Positions 1-12,937 are shown, numbered from the stretch's first letter. The stretch: 64,000 bases of DNA from Azolla pinnata (GCA_037176905.1 JBBBWG010010000.1:1-64000); one strand, 5' to 3'. Numbers and translations are program-made. The notes: generated from the sequence alone by a model not told the origin.

Positions 1-63
1 ATATATGCAAAGCTATTTTGTTACTCTGAGATTCAAAAAGACTCTTTTTATTATTTGTGTGCA

Positions 64-282
64 GGGTATATAGATCTATATAAATCCAGGCCTTCCCATG
101 AGAAATGGAGGCGGGCAGTGGAACTAGCAACTATTCCTTTCAAAACGGTCGTCAAACTAGACCGCTCTGTACATGGGTATGGTTTTGAAAAGATTGGGAT
201 ATCATCAAAATCACTACCTGATTCCAAATTCTCTCAAGTAAGTACATACAGTGAATATACACAAGGTTTTTTCTTCATGTGA
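64..282 (+). CDS. Partial gene: single exon of an unrecognised plus-strand protein
   Basis: An open stretch follows a good acceptor (pyrimidine-rich tract ending TTTGTGTGCAG at 54-63). It encodes about 58 residues beginning GYIDLYKSRPSHEKWRRAVE. A donor-like site (CAA|GTAAGT) lies near 237. If it is not used, the frame runs on to a stop at 280-282. I do not recognise the protein. The composition (mixed charged and hydrophobic residues, no low complexity) looks coding. The start and earlier exons lie left of the window. The gene converges tail to tail on the receptor kinase, whose stop codon is at 308, so the two 3' UTRs probably overlap. It could also be a chance frame. Confidence 0.35.
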   Translation, partial: GYIDLYKSRPSHEKWRRAVELATIPFKTVVKLDRSVHGYGFEKIGISSKSLPDSKFSQVSTYSEYTQGFFFM

Positions 283-307
283 TTCGAGCCCATTCATACA
301 TCAATAT

Positions 308-3300
308 CTAGTCCTCTTCACATCCCGGGCCCCTGACTTCTGAACGGCTGGCATCTTCATGCTGTTCTCTGGAGGAAGCTTTGGATTTCCCATTAGCATC
401 GACCTTCCAATATGTTACCTCTATGGGATTAGAATCCACCCTTTCGAATGAGTTTTGAGCTTGGCTGCTTGTACTAGTGTCAGCAGGAGTATTAGTATTC
501 CTTCCAAGTGAGTCGAGGGCGTTTTTCCTATTCATCTTATGAGTCAGAGGGAGAAAAGGAGTAAGCAAATAGAGTAGCAACAGTTTCCTAAGTTAATCTA
601 CAGCTTCAATTTATAGAACAAATCTATTTTTTACCTCTTGGAATGGATAGTCATCATCCTCCAACAGGTTAAGCACTTGCCCCATCTTCGGCCTTTTGCT
701 GGCATCTGAATCCACACATCGGACTGCCACAACGAGAACCCGCATCAGGGTTCGTAATGGTGGTTTCACATCCATTTTGGGATCTAGAACTTGCTCTGAA
801 TGATGTTTGCACACCATCGACTTGAACCATTCCACCAAATTGACCTATTGCCCAGAAAATGCACATATAAGAATGCTTCCTAATCATGTGCTCTGATTAG
901 CTCTAGGCCTAATGACAAGACCTACAGTGATCCAAAACCTCAAGATTAAGTTAAGGGGGGTGAGTGGAATAAGTTTTCTGAAGTAAGTGAAGTGCTAAGA
1001 GGAGGAAGAAGCAAATCACTAAATGATTCCTTTTGTACCTCTCCAGCAGCCCGGCTGAAATCGACAGGAACTCGACCTGTAACCACTTCCATGAGAAGTA
1101 CTCCATAGCTGTAGACATCGCTCTTCTCTGTTAGCATGCCAGAAAGAGCATACTCCGGAGCGACATATCTATATGCACAGAACAAAGGGGTCTGGAAGTT
1201 AAGTCAATTGATTAGTTTAACAGAGGCCAATCTGGAACTAAAGACCATATCACATCCCATATTGGATCAAATAAGAATCCCATGGATGTGGAAATAAACG
1301 GCATTCCTAATACATGTAGCTGTATCACAGCTATAGTTGTTTTCTCCCTCTTGTCAAATTGTCTTTCTTGTAGATGATTGACATGCATGCTTCACTTTGA
1401 AACTGAGGTTCTATAATTTACAGAGAAACAATACCCATAAGACTAATTACCAGAGAAGGACCTATTAATTAGACTTTGCGATTTAGCATATACCTGTCAT
1501 TTGGAATCAGTGAAAAGCTGATTAGCCAGGACTAAAAAAAATCATCCGAAATCCTAAAGAAATAGTGTTTCTTTCTCCGTTTTCCTTTCTTCTTTCTGAG
1601 CCCACAGTATTGTGTGTCCATTTCACTACACCTATTCTGGAAGGTGGTGTTTCCTTACCCAAATGTGCCCATGACCCTTGTGGTGACATGGTTCTCTGTC
1701 CCCAGAAGCTTGGCCAGCCCGAAATCGGCAACTTTCGGATTCCATTGATTGTCTAATAGGATGTTGCTGGATTTTATATCTCGATGCACTACTTTCGGTT
1801 CCAATCCCTCATGCAAGTAAGACAATCTGTATGCAAAAGAAACCTTTCCTCTTGTCATCCCATTCACATGCAAGGAAGCGATTTACCAAAATAATTTTAT
1901 GTCCAAAATAGGATCATCAATCATCAAAACTTGGCCATGCGCCCTTAAATTTTAGATTAAACTGAGCATCAAATCTTTTGAGCACATATCAGAAAATCTA
2001 AATTGTGTTTTGCGTTCATGTTTTGGAAAGGATATAATCGTCCCATATTTAACAGAACTAAATTTTGTAATACAATCAATGTTCATGGCATTTGAGATGC
2101 AGAGGAGTTAGGCTATACGCTTTTGCTGTGCCAAGAACAATCTTCATTCGTAGATCCCATGACAGTGGTGGATGGTCACCTAATCCTCCATGCAGCCATT
2201 GCTCCAAATTCCCATTGTCTATGTACTCATAAACAAGTAATCTAGGTCAAAGAAGATAAAAACGTTCAATCGAGACAATTCAAAGATGAAAATCTTTTAA
2301 AATCCAACAATGGCCTAGAAGACTAATAGCGGAAACATATAACGTCCTTTTCTATTGTTATCCTTTTCTACTGTAGTAGAAAGGCCATCAATATATAGAA
2401 GTAGAAGAGAAAAGGGCAGGACTTTCACCTCTGAGAGCCTTCCATGCAATACCCAATCAAGCGTACAAGGTTCTTGTGCCGGACACGGCCTATGGCTGTG
2501 ACCTCCCTCTTGAATTCTCTTTCAGCTTGTCCTCTGCATATAAAAAAAAACACAACAAAAAGAAACCAAAGTTTCAACATAAAGAAACTTAGAAGTGCAG
2601 AAGTGATTGAATATGGAAGCTCTCTACACCTCCTTTCATTTTTCACTTAAGAGAAGGTAAGAGATCAAAACCCCATAATATCAGGTGGGGCAGATGATGG
2701 AACACCTGTTGTTCCTTGCATGTTAAAGAACTAAAACCTCAACATGAGGTTTAAACATGCAAAAACTGCCAGCTAGGGAAGATCCATAGGAAGAAGAGAT
2801 CAAAACCCATGATCTGTATCAGCTTATAGAGCCCGCCCACCATGATAAAATAACAATAGTTCCTTTCATATGAAAAACTCGGAAGTTCCGTAGAAAGAAC
2901 TTGAGAATGCAACAGTTGTTGAATATGATAAGTCTCAAGTCCATACACTTCATAAAGAAGAAAAGAGATAAGGTTTTTCTACCTGTTATTCAGAAGGTTC
3001 TTTACTGCAATTTGAGTGCCATCAGGTAATTGTCCCCTGTAGACAATGCCATAGCCGCCTTCTCCAAGGACATTCTCATAAGAAAAAGAGTTGGTAGCAA
3101 TCTCAAGCTCCCTGAGAGTGTACCAATGGCCCCAACCAAGATGAGACACCTCAGGCATAGAAGGAATACCCAATATATTGTTATGATGCTCTCTTATATT
3201 CCTAGTGTTGTGTTCATCATCAACTCCTCGATCGATCACAATCTGTCGAAGGTCACCAGCCATTGCATAATCATTCATCAGCCCCACTGAAGATGATGGT

Positions 3301-4181
3301 TTTGCACTAGTGTTAAACGCATGCCTTAATCCTTCTTGCTTGAGGACTTCGTTCTCATACCTACCCCATTTCTGTTGGTAAAACCGACTTAATCCATTGG
3401 CAGGCCTAGTATTATATTGGTCTCCAAAGTATGGGCTTAATCCGTTTGCATGTCGAAATGGAGCTAATCCCTGAGCTTTCCAGAATCCCTCTCGAGAGAA
3501 TGGATCGAACAATCCTTCTGTCGCAAGGTTCGGATCCCCATTTCTATGCTCTTGACATACTTGTAGGTCTGGTCTGAAAATTTCTGGCCTTTGTAAATCC
3601 ACATCTCTGACATTCTCTTGAAGAATAATTTCTTGCCCATGATGTCTATTCTGTGGAAAAATCTCATGCCGTGAAACATTCACATCTCTATTCTCTTGAA
3701 AGAATGGGGCTAAGTCTGTCCCTTGCTGGTTCGATAACGAACTGTTTCCATGCCTACTATGTTCTTTGGGGATCGGCTGCAGGCCATTAGAATTCTGCCA
3801 ATGATCTTTCAAAGCTTTCTGAAGCCTTTGGGAAGTACAATGATCTTCTTCTCTAGTTTTGAGTCCGTTTTGCATCATGTCCTGCAAAGCATCTCTTCTT
3901 GAATCCCCATTAAAGCTCTTAAATGTTTCTTGGTTGTTTGAAGCTAACCTTGAAACTGGGGCAACATTCCTTGTCCTCGAGAACAAAATTTCTCTTTGCT
4001 TCTCCTTCTCCTTCTCCTTCTTCTTCCTCTTGCTGGATGTCATCCAGGATGAGAAAAAGCATAGAATCAAAATGACTATAGCTCCTATGCCGATGCAGAT
4101 TAAGATCCATAGCTTTAAACCAAAGACTATGGTCCTCCTTGAAAGGACGTTGTCAATATCAATGTCCATGAGCATCTTCAA
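308..4181 (-). CDS. Receptor-like serine/threonine protein kinase, single-pass, At5g18500/At2g42960-like
   Basis: Seven coding exons on the minus strand: 4181-2983, 2533-2429, 2241-2119, 1826-1659, 1168-1039, 844-635, 535-308. They join in frame to 720 residues. A short N-terminus precedes a membrane segment (about residues 20-46). A basic stop-transfer stretch and a low-complexity juxtamembrane region of about 300 residues follow. The kinase domain starts after [18 protein letters not shown]. Visible motifs are GEGGYG, the lysine of [21 protein letters not shown] and APEYALSGM, so all catalytic residues are present. The architecture matches the plant family that signals from the plasma membrane with almost no ectodomain (Arabidopsis At5g18500, At2g42960, At1g01540). 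The C-terminal tail (exon 535-308) is serine-rich and its acceptor is the least certain. The juxtamembrane region is longer than I expect for the family. Confidence 0.9.
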
Positions 4182-4715
4182 AAACCCCTAGAATTCTTGA
4201 TTCAGGAAAAATCTATAGACATGACCGACAAAATTTAATCCAGGAGGAGTATTGTTTGTTCCATTCTTTATCAGCCTCAGCTCATCATCTTTAGAATTTG
4301 CAGTCAGCCCTTGCAGAGACCCTTGTAATCCATATCCATAACACCATATAGCCTAGAAACTGAGAAGCAGAAGACCGGAATGCAGTGTATCGACAGAATA
4401 CTCTAAAATTCTTGCCTCTGAAAGCCCCTTGAAACAGGCCATGTTCAGGAAAAATCCTACAAAGACTCTCATGAACTCAAAAAATCCCCAATTCAAAGAA
4501 CCCACCAAATCCTTTCAACTAAATTATCATCTCCAAATAAGAGGTAGTGCAGCTGAGGCCATAGCCAATGTGTACCAATCTAAAGCAGGTATCTACTGTT
4601 GATTAGCACTTATGTTATGCAGTGCTTTGATTGATTGAGAGAGAGAGAGAGAGAGGAGAGAGAGAGGCTTCATAGTACCAATCTGAAGCACTTAAATTAT
4701 TCAGTGTTTTGATTG

Positions 4716-4779
<64 letters not shown>

Positions 4780-5675
4780 TGCATGCAAAAGCAGCGACCC
4801 AGAAAAGGAATGGATTAGCGCACTGCGAGTTGACGGAGGGTTGCAGAAGTGGGATTAGAATAGAAAAATGGGAGTGAGATTTCCTGTGTCCGAAACCCTA
4901 AACCTTGAGACTAAGCCTCTTTGTATTGATTGATTGATTTTAGGCTGTAATCAACCATAGATGCGTTTTCATACAGTAGGAAACAACACTTGCTCAATGC
5001 TGTGATCCAACAGCTAGTAGACTACAAATACAATGGCCATACCCAAAATCGATTATAGCATAAGACTGATAAGAAGGGAAGATGGTGATAAGAGGCCAAT
5101 GAAGCAAAAATGACACTGAGAAAGCATTGAGAAATCTTCAGATCTACTATTTCTAATTATTCAATCCGATTCCCATCTCTTTCCAAAAATCACTCTGCTG
5201 CAAACAATATAACCTCGAGCACACTTTGCAGACAGATATCCTTTTACCAATGTGGGCCTAAACCGGAAATTGATTTCTTTGTTTGGCTCAGGGGGCCTAA
5301 ATCAAAATCGATTTGAGAAATGGAAATAGATTTAGATAAGTCCTTTGACCAATGTGAGATTGTCCTTTGACAGTTAAAAGGATAGCTATTAACTAACGGA
5401 GGAATGCATGGCCGGCCACATCAATGGTGACCAATTGGCTCGGTAAATTTCAGTAAAACCCACTGCCCTGCTTCTTCAATCGAGCGGGTAGTCGTATGCA
5501 GAACGAATGTTACAAACGAGAAATTCAGAGAGAGTAGGGCGTATGCAGAATGAAGAAGAAGATCGATCGATCGATCTCGAGATATCCAATCTAAAGCAAA
5601 GATTTAAGAGAGATTCCGATCATGGGTTTTATAGTTGACAAGAACCGGGGAAGTCAAGAATGCACTCATGGTAAA
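4182..5675. other. Intergenic: 5' region of the receptor kinase and 3' flank of the SAP/KH gene
   Basis: No gene seen. The proximal part (4182 to about 4950) is probably 5' UTR and promoter of the kinase, with a duplicated GA-repeat block. A telo-box-like AAACCCTAAA lies at 4893-4902. The remainder is ordinary AT-rich DNA, with a short ATCGATCGATCGATC run near 5561-5577 just beyond the stop codon of the SAP/KH gene. Confidence 0.6.
4575..4778. repeat. Duplicated block ending in (GA)n microsatellites
   Basis: Two similar copies of about 85-100 bp each run from TACCAATCT through AGCACTTA and TTGATTGATT into a GA run. The first GA run (about 4638-4668) is interrupted. The second (about 4719-4777) is a nearly pure (GA)29. 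The block lies about 400-600 bp upstream of the receptor kinase start, probably in its 5' UTR or promoter. GAGA tracts are common in plant 5' regions. Confidence 0.85.
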
Positions 5676-8600
5676 TCAAACGCCTCGAGGATGATGATGA
5701 TTACGACGATGCGGGGACAACACTTGTGCTTGAAGACGGCCATGGAGGAAGCGACAACTCTCGCCATTCCTGCACCCTGTCGTTGTCGAGAAGAACCTGC
5801 ACCCGACTTTCGCATCGATCAGCTCGACAGCTGCTTCGATTTGCTCGATGCTGCCTACGATTCTCACGACCCCGACCGAGGGATCATCGGGGGGTACTTC
5901 TATGCGCACTACAGTCCTCGACAAGTGCATGATCTCCTTAGAGTTTTTCCCTCCTTTGCCGATCACGAGCCCCGCGAGGAAGCTCTTCAGCCTCAACACG
6001 GCGACGGAAGCCTCTCCATCACCATGCCCTGCCAATGGCAGCTGATCACTTGTTCCAGACACGGCAGGGCCTGAACTATTGTCCTCTTGTCTCAGATTCT
6101 CCTCGCCGTTGTTATCACTCTTCTTCCTGCGCCATCAAACCAGTAATTCATCGTCTCAGGGCTGATTAGGCGAGAAAAGCAAAAATGATGAAGCCAGTAA
6201 TTCTAAAAGACGGCTTTAACATACTGATTAGAAAACCAATCAACACGCATCATTCATTTTTATGCAGGACATACTAATTAGAAAACTAATCGACAAGCAT
6301 AATCCCCAATAGATAGATAATTAGCACAACATTCTTTAAAAACATCTCTGTTTTGCTGTGTTCTGTGAAGATGGATTTGGGATTCATTTTTATGCATCGC
6401 ATACTAGTTCGAAAACTAATCAACAAGCATATAATCCCCACAGGGAATTAGCACAACATTCTTTTAAACATCCTCTGTTTTGCTGTATTCTGTTCATAAC
6501 AGTTTTTCTGGGCAAGCGTTCTGTCGAATGAGGGACCTAGCATTCCATCCAAACTCACCCATTATCATCAAGCATAACATGAGTTGCAGCCTGACCAGAC
6601 TCATCCGCTCTTTCCTCGATTCCTCCTCGATGCTTTCGAGCTGCCTTCTGTTCGACCCTCATTTTCCGCTCCAAACGAGCTGCAGCACCCCTGCAATGCT
6701 TCTCTTGCAATCGCATCATCCGCGACTCTTCATCAGGCCATGGCTGAAGCATACAACAAATACAGCGTGCCAAAACCGGATTCCAAACCCATCAGTCAGC
6801 ACCATAAAAATGGCCGATTCCAGGATTAAAACTCGGTTCGAAAGTCACATAAGCATTCGACCTGCCGAAGTGTTTTTACGCGATATAAGTTCCTTCCCTT
6901 GATGATCAGAGGATGAAGCGGAGGCAAAGCTCGTTCTCCAGTACTCCACAAGACTTCGATCTACCAAAATTCCTTCACGTTGAGCTACAAATGACAAATC
7001 TCTGTGTATGAATCTATCTATGAATTGTATGAGATTGCCTTACAGTAAACGTGTGCTGTTGTTTGGCAGAGCCATAACTCTCTTTAATGATTCTTCCAGC
7101 AACTGTTCTTACACCTATCGGCGGTCCTGATGAACACCTTCCACCAAGATTGAACCTGCACACAAACGCATACACGCGAACAGCTATAACATATGTTTAT
7201 AAAAACAAGTACACAAGAAAAAAGTTCCGTGAATTATATGATAAGATACTCAACGTATCATACACCCTCTGTTTGAATAGCACCACATCACCCACACATG
7301 CGTCACCTGCAAGTGGAAATTATCGCCAGTTTCATAGCATCAATCACAAAAGATTTTGCAACATTGTCCATCACACATCCCAAGTTTCATCGTCTGTGCC
7401 CAACATGTTTTTAATGCACAATAGGCATAGCGTCCAGTCAACACCAATCCAGCTCATTTCACTAAATGATAGGTTGAACTAAAAGGGATTGTATGGTGCT
7501 CCTTATGGTTTCTTTACTGACGGATTCAGTGACCCGCAGAAAGAACAGCCCCACTTATGTCCTGAAGGAGGGGCACTATAGCTTCTGGGATCATAAGAAC
7601 TGCATATGGCTGCTTAACAAACCGAAACGCAAGAAACATAGCTAAAAATCTTCTTCAAAGATCGTCTTAACAGTACCTCAAATAACATTTACAGTTGACG
7701 GAGGGAAAGACAGCAAAGTACGAGTTCTGACATAACACAGTTTCTACACAAGAGCATGGCTCATACTATTTGCCTTCCTGTCACGAGTTAACATAAACAG
7801 TTCTCTTTCATTCTTTAGAGGATGAAGAAAGTGTACCTTGACAATTTCGTGTGAATGTATCTTCTGGGTACTTCAAAATGCCATTGCCATTTTGGATTCT
7901 AATAATGCATTTGTTTCCGTTATTGTTCAGCAAAGATCTAAGAAACAAAAATAAGAAAATAAGTCATTTGCTTACTGAATGTGTTCTTTAATGCGTTCTA
8001 TCAGAATGTGCTTAGTCCCAGTGAGCCGGAGACAGTTTTCCCGAAGATAGACTTTACACATATCCACTGTTATTTGTCTCTCATCTGCTCCATCTGAAAT
8101 GTGCATCAAGAAATTATCAAACAAAATATCTTCTGAGATTTTGATGTGATCAGATGTTGATAACACTAATTATACCTCTTATTAACTCAATGACAGATTT
8201 CTTTTCTTCAAGTTGTAGCTTTCCAAAGGATTTGTGGAGATCTGCCCTCACATGTATGTATGTGTGCATTGGTTATTGTACCTTAAATATCCAAGTAAAG
8301 ATTTGCAAGCAACCGAAGAGTTGCATACCAAGGGATTCTCCATTGTGCGTGGGAATCCCGTTGCCGTTGTGCACACTATGATGGAAAAGGGGATTTTAGC
8401 AGTGTACTGTCCTGATATTCAGAATTATTATGGGAAAATTACTGGACTATTGCACTAGAAACCAGTGAAATTACTGAGGTCACAATTGGCAGTATACATT
8501 GTACTCGAGAATTCAAATAAACAATGTATTTGTTATCCGGATATATAATGATGTAATTTTATGAACTTGCATGCAAGAAGCAAAAATTCAAACAGTGTGG

Positions 8601-11018
8601 ATAATTACGAATGAGCAGTTTAGACCATTTTCAAGAGCAGACATTTTTCAATATTGTAAGTCAGTATTAGAATATATGTGTGCACCAATTTCATGTTTGC
8701 AATTCAACACTAGCAGATCAAGGATAGAATTTTATAACATTATGCACCTTGGGCTAGGCCAGAAGCCTAAGAGCTGAACCATAAACACGACGACACTAGC
8801 AATATTAGGGGACATGGGTGGACATGCCATTCTGAGCATGGGAAGTAATTGGAGACAACAGCGAATAAATATATTTTCCAATATGCCACAGCCAAACCAA
8901 GGGGAATGATAAATTATACACAGATTCTTACTTAAGATGTGCAACAATACGCTCAATGAGGATACTCTTTGTGCCCGATAATGGTAATCCTTGGCCACGA
9001 AGGTATGTTCTACACTGCTCAACTGTCAATTTCTTCCCATCTGCACCATCTAGGAATTAACAAACAAAACACCATAATTTTCCAAGGGCACACATCAATA
9101 TAGCACACTTTTATGATCAGACTTTTATAATATATGTCGTAAGCAAGTTGGTCTTTTTCATCTATAATCTCTAAGGGTGGATTTCATTTCATTGAACAAC
9201 GTAGCTTAATGAGGCGGTTGTGATATTCCCCGGAATTAAATGATATAGGTAGTGTTAATCAGCACTAACCATAGCACATAGGTAGCGCACAAGTCTTTCC
9301 TAACAAAATTACCCTAGGTGAATTGACATACATGAATGAAGAGAGAAAGGGGAATGCAATAACAAACTACTACATACTGATCCCTGACATCAAGTTCTGT
9401 ACATGTCCTTCACTTGATTGCTGATCTAAACTTGTGTTTTTACCTAAAACGGGGAATATTTTGGGAGCCTAGCTCCCTCGGTCTCTAGATTAATGAACAC
9501 TCTAATGTATAGTGAGTTGTATTAATACCTTCTTATATTATGTATTCAGCATATATAACCAGTGAACAACCTTGACTTGACTGTGAACCCTTCAAAATTT
9601 CCATCATGAAAAAACTACTCAGCCATAGGTTAGCATTATAAGACAAGTAAATGCCTGAACTTATTCTCAGATGTGTTAGTACTTGAACATTAATATCTTA
9701 ACGGTTGATCCAGCCATGAAAGTTGTCTTCCATATTCAGAGTAAATTAACACTCCAATATCTCAAAAGATGTGCTAATACTTTGCTGCATTTGATGTTTT
9801 CAACTATAGATTCGTTTACGTGGATATACATAAATCAAAGAATACCCCCATTTATACCGTGGCACGAGCCAACATAATCGCATGAAAGTATATCTAGAAT
9901 GAGTGGAGGGGGGGGATCTTTGGTACCCTTGAATGCTTCAATCACAGCACTGGAAGGCTGTTTGTTTTCTTTGCCCTTCTTGAACACATTCGATACCTTC
10001 GCCTTACCTTTGAATACATCCGATGAATTCCTGAAAGAAATCGAAGGTGTGAGCACACTTTGAAATGATAAGAACTAAAAATGCATCATTTTGAACCCTG
10101 GATTCACTGAGAGATAATGAAAAATGGACCCCGATACAAGTCAGTTCAGAAGCAACATTTGCCTTTTGTGTGTTTACATATAGTACGCATTGCTGTGCAA
10201 CAGACAACAAGGTGTATATGCATAATCATTCTAAATCCCAGTGTAACATACGACCAGATAAGTAAGAATGTAGAGACGTATACACATGAATAAGTGCAAA
10301 CGGATGTGTCCACATATAAGTACGTATGCACACATATTTCCATATGCAAACAGGCGAAATGCACGTGAACATGCACATGCATATGTAGATGAGCAGGTGT
10401 ATACGTATGTGCATACGCATCCTTGTATTGAAAGGTAGCATCTTTCGAGTATGTTTAGTAGGTAGCAGATCGTATGTACAAACAAAATACATACCCGTCA
10501 AATGACGCGCACATGCACATACAAAGATACGGTTAGATATACAGTCATGCCATGGTACAGCGATAGAGACAGAGATACACACATACAACGATACAGCCAT
10601 ACAGTCAGAGATACACGCATTACAATGATGATACAGCCATGCCGCCTTAGGGTCCTGCAGTCGTACAATCGTACATGCATAGACCGGCCATACGGCCATA
10701 CGGCCATACAAGCTCAGGGCCATGCAGTCATATACAGTCATAGATCCATGGCGTAACGGGAACGAAGCGAAAGCGAAAGCGAGTGCGATCCGACCTGTCG
10801 GGAGACGGGGTGTAGCTGGAACCATCGGAATCGGAATCGGACGAGGAAGAGGAAGAGGAAGAGGAGGAATCGTGGTGGCGATCGTCCTCGTCGTCGGAGA
10901 GCGGGAGGAAGGCATCGTACAGTTCCTCCTCCTGCAGATCGAGGCTGCGCTTCTCCCGCTCCCCGCCATCCGCCATGGCAGGAGCTTCTGAGTGCTCGCA
11001 TGAAGCTTCTTCCATCAT
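5676..11018 (-). CDS. Nuclear nucleic-acid-binding protein with two SAP domains, a KH domain and a CCCH zinc finger
   Basis: Nine coding exons: 11018-10795, 10030-9927, 9049-8932, 8246-8176, 8093-7976, 7155-7044, 6960-6862, 6743-6559, 6126-5676. All phases agree and give 493 residues. The N-terminus is acidic and serine-rich (EEELYDAFLPLSDDEDD). SAP domain 1 is at about residues 110-149 and SAP domain 2 at about 173-212, each encoded by one 118-bp exon. A conserved central region follows (RTVAGRIIKESYGSAKQQH, then IEVLWSTGERALPPLHPL). A charged helix comes next. The KH domain (about 384-450) contains the GKGG loop. One zinc finger of spacing C-x8-C-x5-C-x3-H lies at about 453-470. SAP domains bind DNA or chromatin and KH and CCCH domains bind RNA, so a nuclear RNA-processing role is likely. 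It resembles plant SAP/CCCH proteins such as the C3H62 type. Two ATG codons lie at 11018 and 11015, and I used the first. Confidence 0.85.
10100..10760. repeat. Degenerate ATAC/CATA-rich repeats in intron 1 of the SAP/KH gene
   Basis: The intron between coding exons 1 and 2 is filled with loosely repeated words such as GATACAGCCATAC, CATACGGCCATACGG and TATGCACACATA. There is no fixed period. Open frames here on either strand come from the low-complexity composition. Confidence 0.6.
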
Positions 11019-12360
11019 TCTCGCCTTGGATTTTTCATCACCGCAATTAGTCGCAATTAGTCGCAATTAGTCGCTAGCTTAAGCTCTGATTAGGCTTAAT
11101 CATATCCTGTTTTCTGATTCCGCCTGCTTCGATTAGTACATCTCCGACTTCGGTTCGATCCGAGAAGTTCCGTTAGCGTCTTACGGAATTAGGGTTTTTA
11201 GGGCTTAGGGTTTCGTCGCTCGTCGGTTTGATTGGCTGTTCGTATACGTATTGGCTGGGTTCAGGTCTTCTTGGTCCATCGTGATTTCGTTCCTTGTTGA
11301 TTTCCGATCCATTCATCTTTGGTGTTTGTCAGATCTGATAGGGTTTTTTTAGGGTCTAGCCGCATCTTTTGTTTCTGGCTTGCCTGTTTTAATTAGTCTG
11401 CTCGAGTTAAGTATGTATCGTGTCGATGATTGCATCGATTGGATTAGTCCGTCTTCCCCTGTTCGCTAGATTTGATGTGCTCGAGGGTTAGGATTTAATT
11501 GTAATCCTTCTCCGGCTCGATTGTGCTATTTTAAAATGCAAAATTTGTTCTTCCACATTTGATGACATCATGAATCCATTAGAAGAGAATCGAAGGATCA
11601 GAACCTATTTGAGGCATAAATATTAGCATTGTTGGTTTTGGATGGCCTTGCACTCGTGCCGGTCGAAGCTATTGATCGACTTTTGCATCCGATGTGTGAC
11701 CCTTAGGGTTTAAGGTTTTAGAGTCGTTGAGGAACGCAAGATTTTTTGGCCAAATTCATCGCCACACTCTCAAAAAGATGATGTGAAATCGCAACATGAA
11801 TAAAGAACTCCAACAAAGTCGGCTAAGAAGCATAAGAATCTTTGCAACGATCATCACATACATAAGAGGATGAAAGAGGCTTTAATTATATAATTAACAT
11901 TAACGCGATAACCTTGTCTGCAACATTGGCATCTGCGACAATGAATCCGGTCGGTATTCAGACAATAACAATAAATCGAGGCTGATGCCAGAGTGTAACG
12001 ATCTTGTCAACCCACAGTGGCGTCTCTAATCACATATATAATTACATGTTTCAAACAGACAAACCGCATCATCAGTTACGAAAAATTACAAGGTAGGAAA
12101 CATTCCCGTACTCATCGATCGAGAGGACAGATAATCGAAGATCGGCCAAGTTATCACATTCGATCTGGAATACCGTAACAACTTGTTACCGTTCGGCTGG
12201 CAAGACTCAATCTAGGGCATATCGAAGCAGTCTCGCATATCGATTCATCAATTGTGCACACCGCGACTTACTGCATATTCGTCGAGTTAGTAGCTGCATA
12301 GTTGGTCGGCCATCCAAAATACGAAGGTTTCTCTAGGACTCGAGAGTTAAAAAAAAAACA
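11019..12360. other. Intergenic: 5' region of the SAP/KH gene, then unannotated DNA
   Basis: A 10-bp motif (TCGCAATTAG) is repeated three times at 11042-11070, just upstream of the start codon. Telo-box-like TTAGGGTTT motifs at about 11188-11215 fit a 5' UTR or promoter of the minus-strand gene. From about 11600 to 12360 I see no gene, RNA or clear repeat. Confidence 0.5.
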
Positions 12361-12385
12361 TGAACAGATTAATTCATCTAATCCT

Positions 12386-12870
12386 TGAACCCTAATCTTT
12401 GGGGCAGATTGGTCTAAACCCTAATCTTTGGGGCAGATTGATCTAAACCCTAATCTTTGGGGCAGATTGATCTAAACCCTAATATTTGGGGTGGATTGGT
12501 GGGCAGATTGGTATAAACTCTAACCTTTGGGGCAGATTGGTCTAAACCCTAACCTTTGGGGCAGATTGGTCTAAACCCTAATCCTTGGGTGAACCCAAAA
12601 ATATAGGGCAGTTTTTGGTGCCCATCTCACTTAGAATCTCCATAGCCCTAAAAAACCCTAAAGCCCTGCTCTTTGACCCAAGAACCCTGAAACCCTAATC
12701 TTTGGGGGGCAGTTTCAGTCTCCTCCATGGTCCTAAACCCTAGAACCCTGAAACCCTAATCTTTGGGGGGGCAGTTTCAATCTCCATGTCTATCGACAGA
12801 GACAGAGACAGAGACAGAATCTCCATGGCCCTAAACCCTAGAAAACGGAAACCCTAATCTTTGGGGCACG
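12386..12870. repeat. 29-bp telomere-like minisatellite plus scattered copies
   Basis: The unit TAAACCCTAATCTTTGGGGC followed by AGATTGGTC recurs about seven times between 12386 and 12590 with point differences and one internal rearrangement near 12490. Looser copies of AAACCCTAATCTTTGGGG continue to 12870. Each unit fuses a plant telomere word (AAACCCTAA) to a unique CTTTGGGGCAGATTG half. This is local amplification of a telo-box-containing word and not an internal telomere array. Confidence 0.9.
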
Positions 12871-12897
12871 TTTGGTTTCCATGCCTATCGCCCATCT

Positions 12898-12905
12898 CGA
12901 GAGAG

Positions 12906-12937
<32 letters not shown>

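Noticed and set aside
10226-10969. 247-codon minus-strand frame through exon 1 and intron 1 of the SAP/KH gene
   Set aside because: It uses a different frame from exon 1 and runs through CATA-rich intron repeats. The acidic EEELYDAFLPLSDDEDD frame fits the family and the downstream phases.
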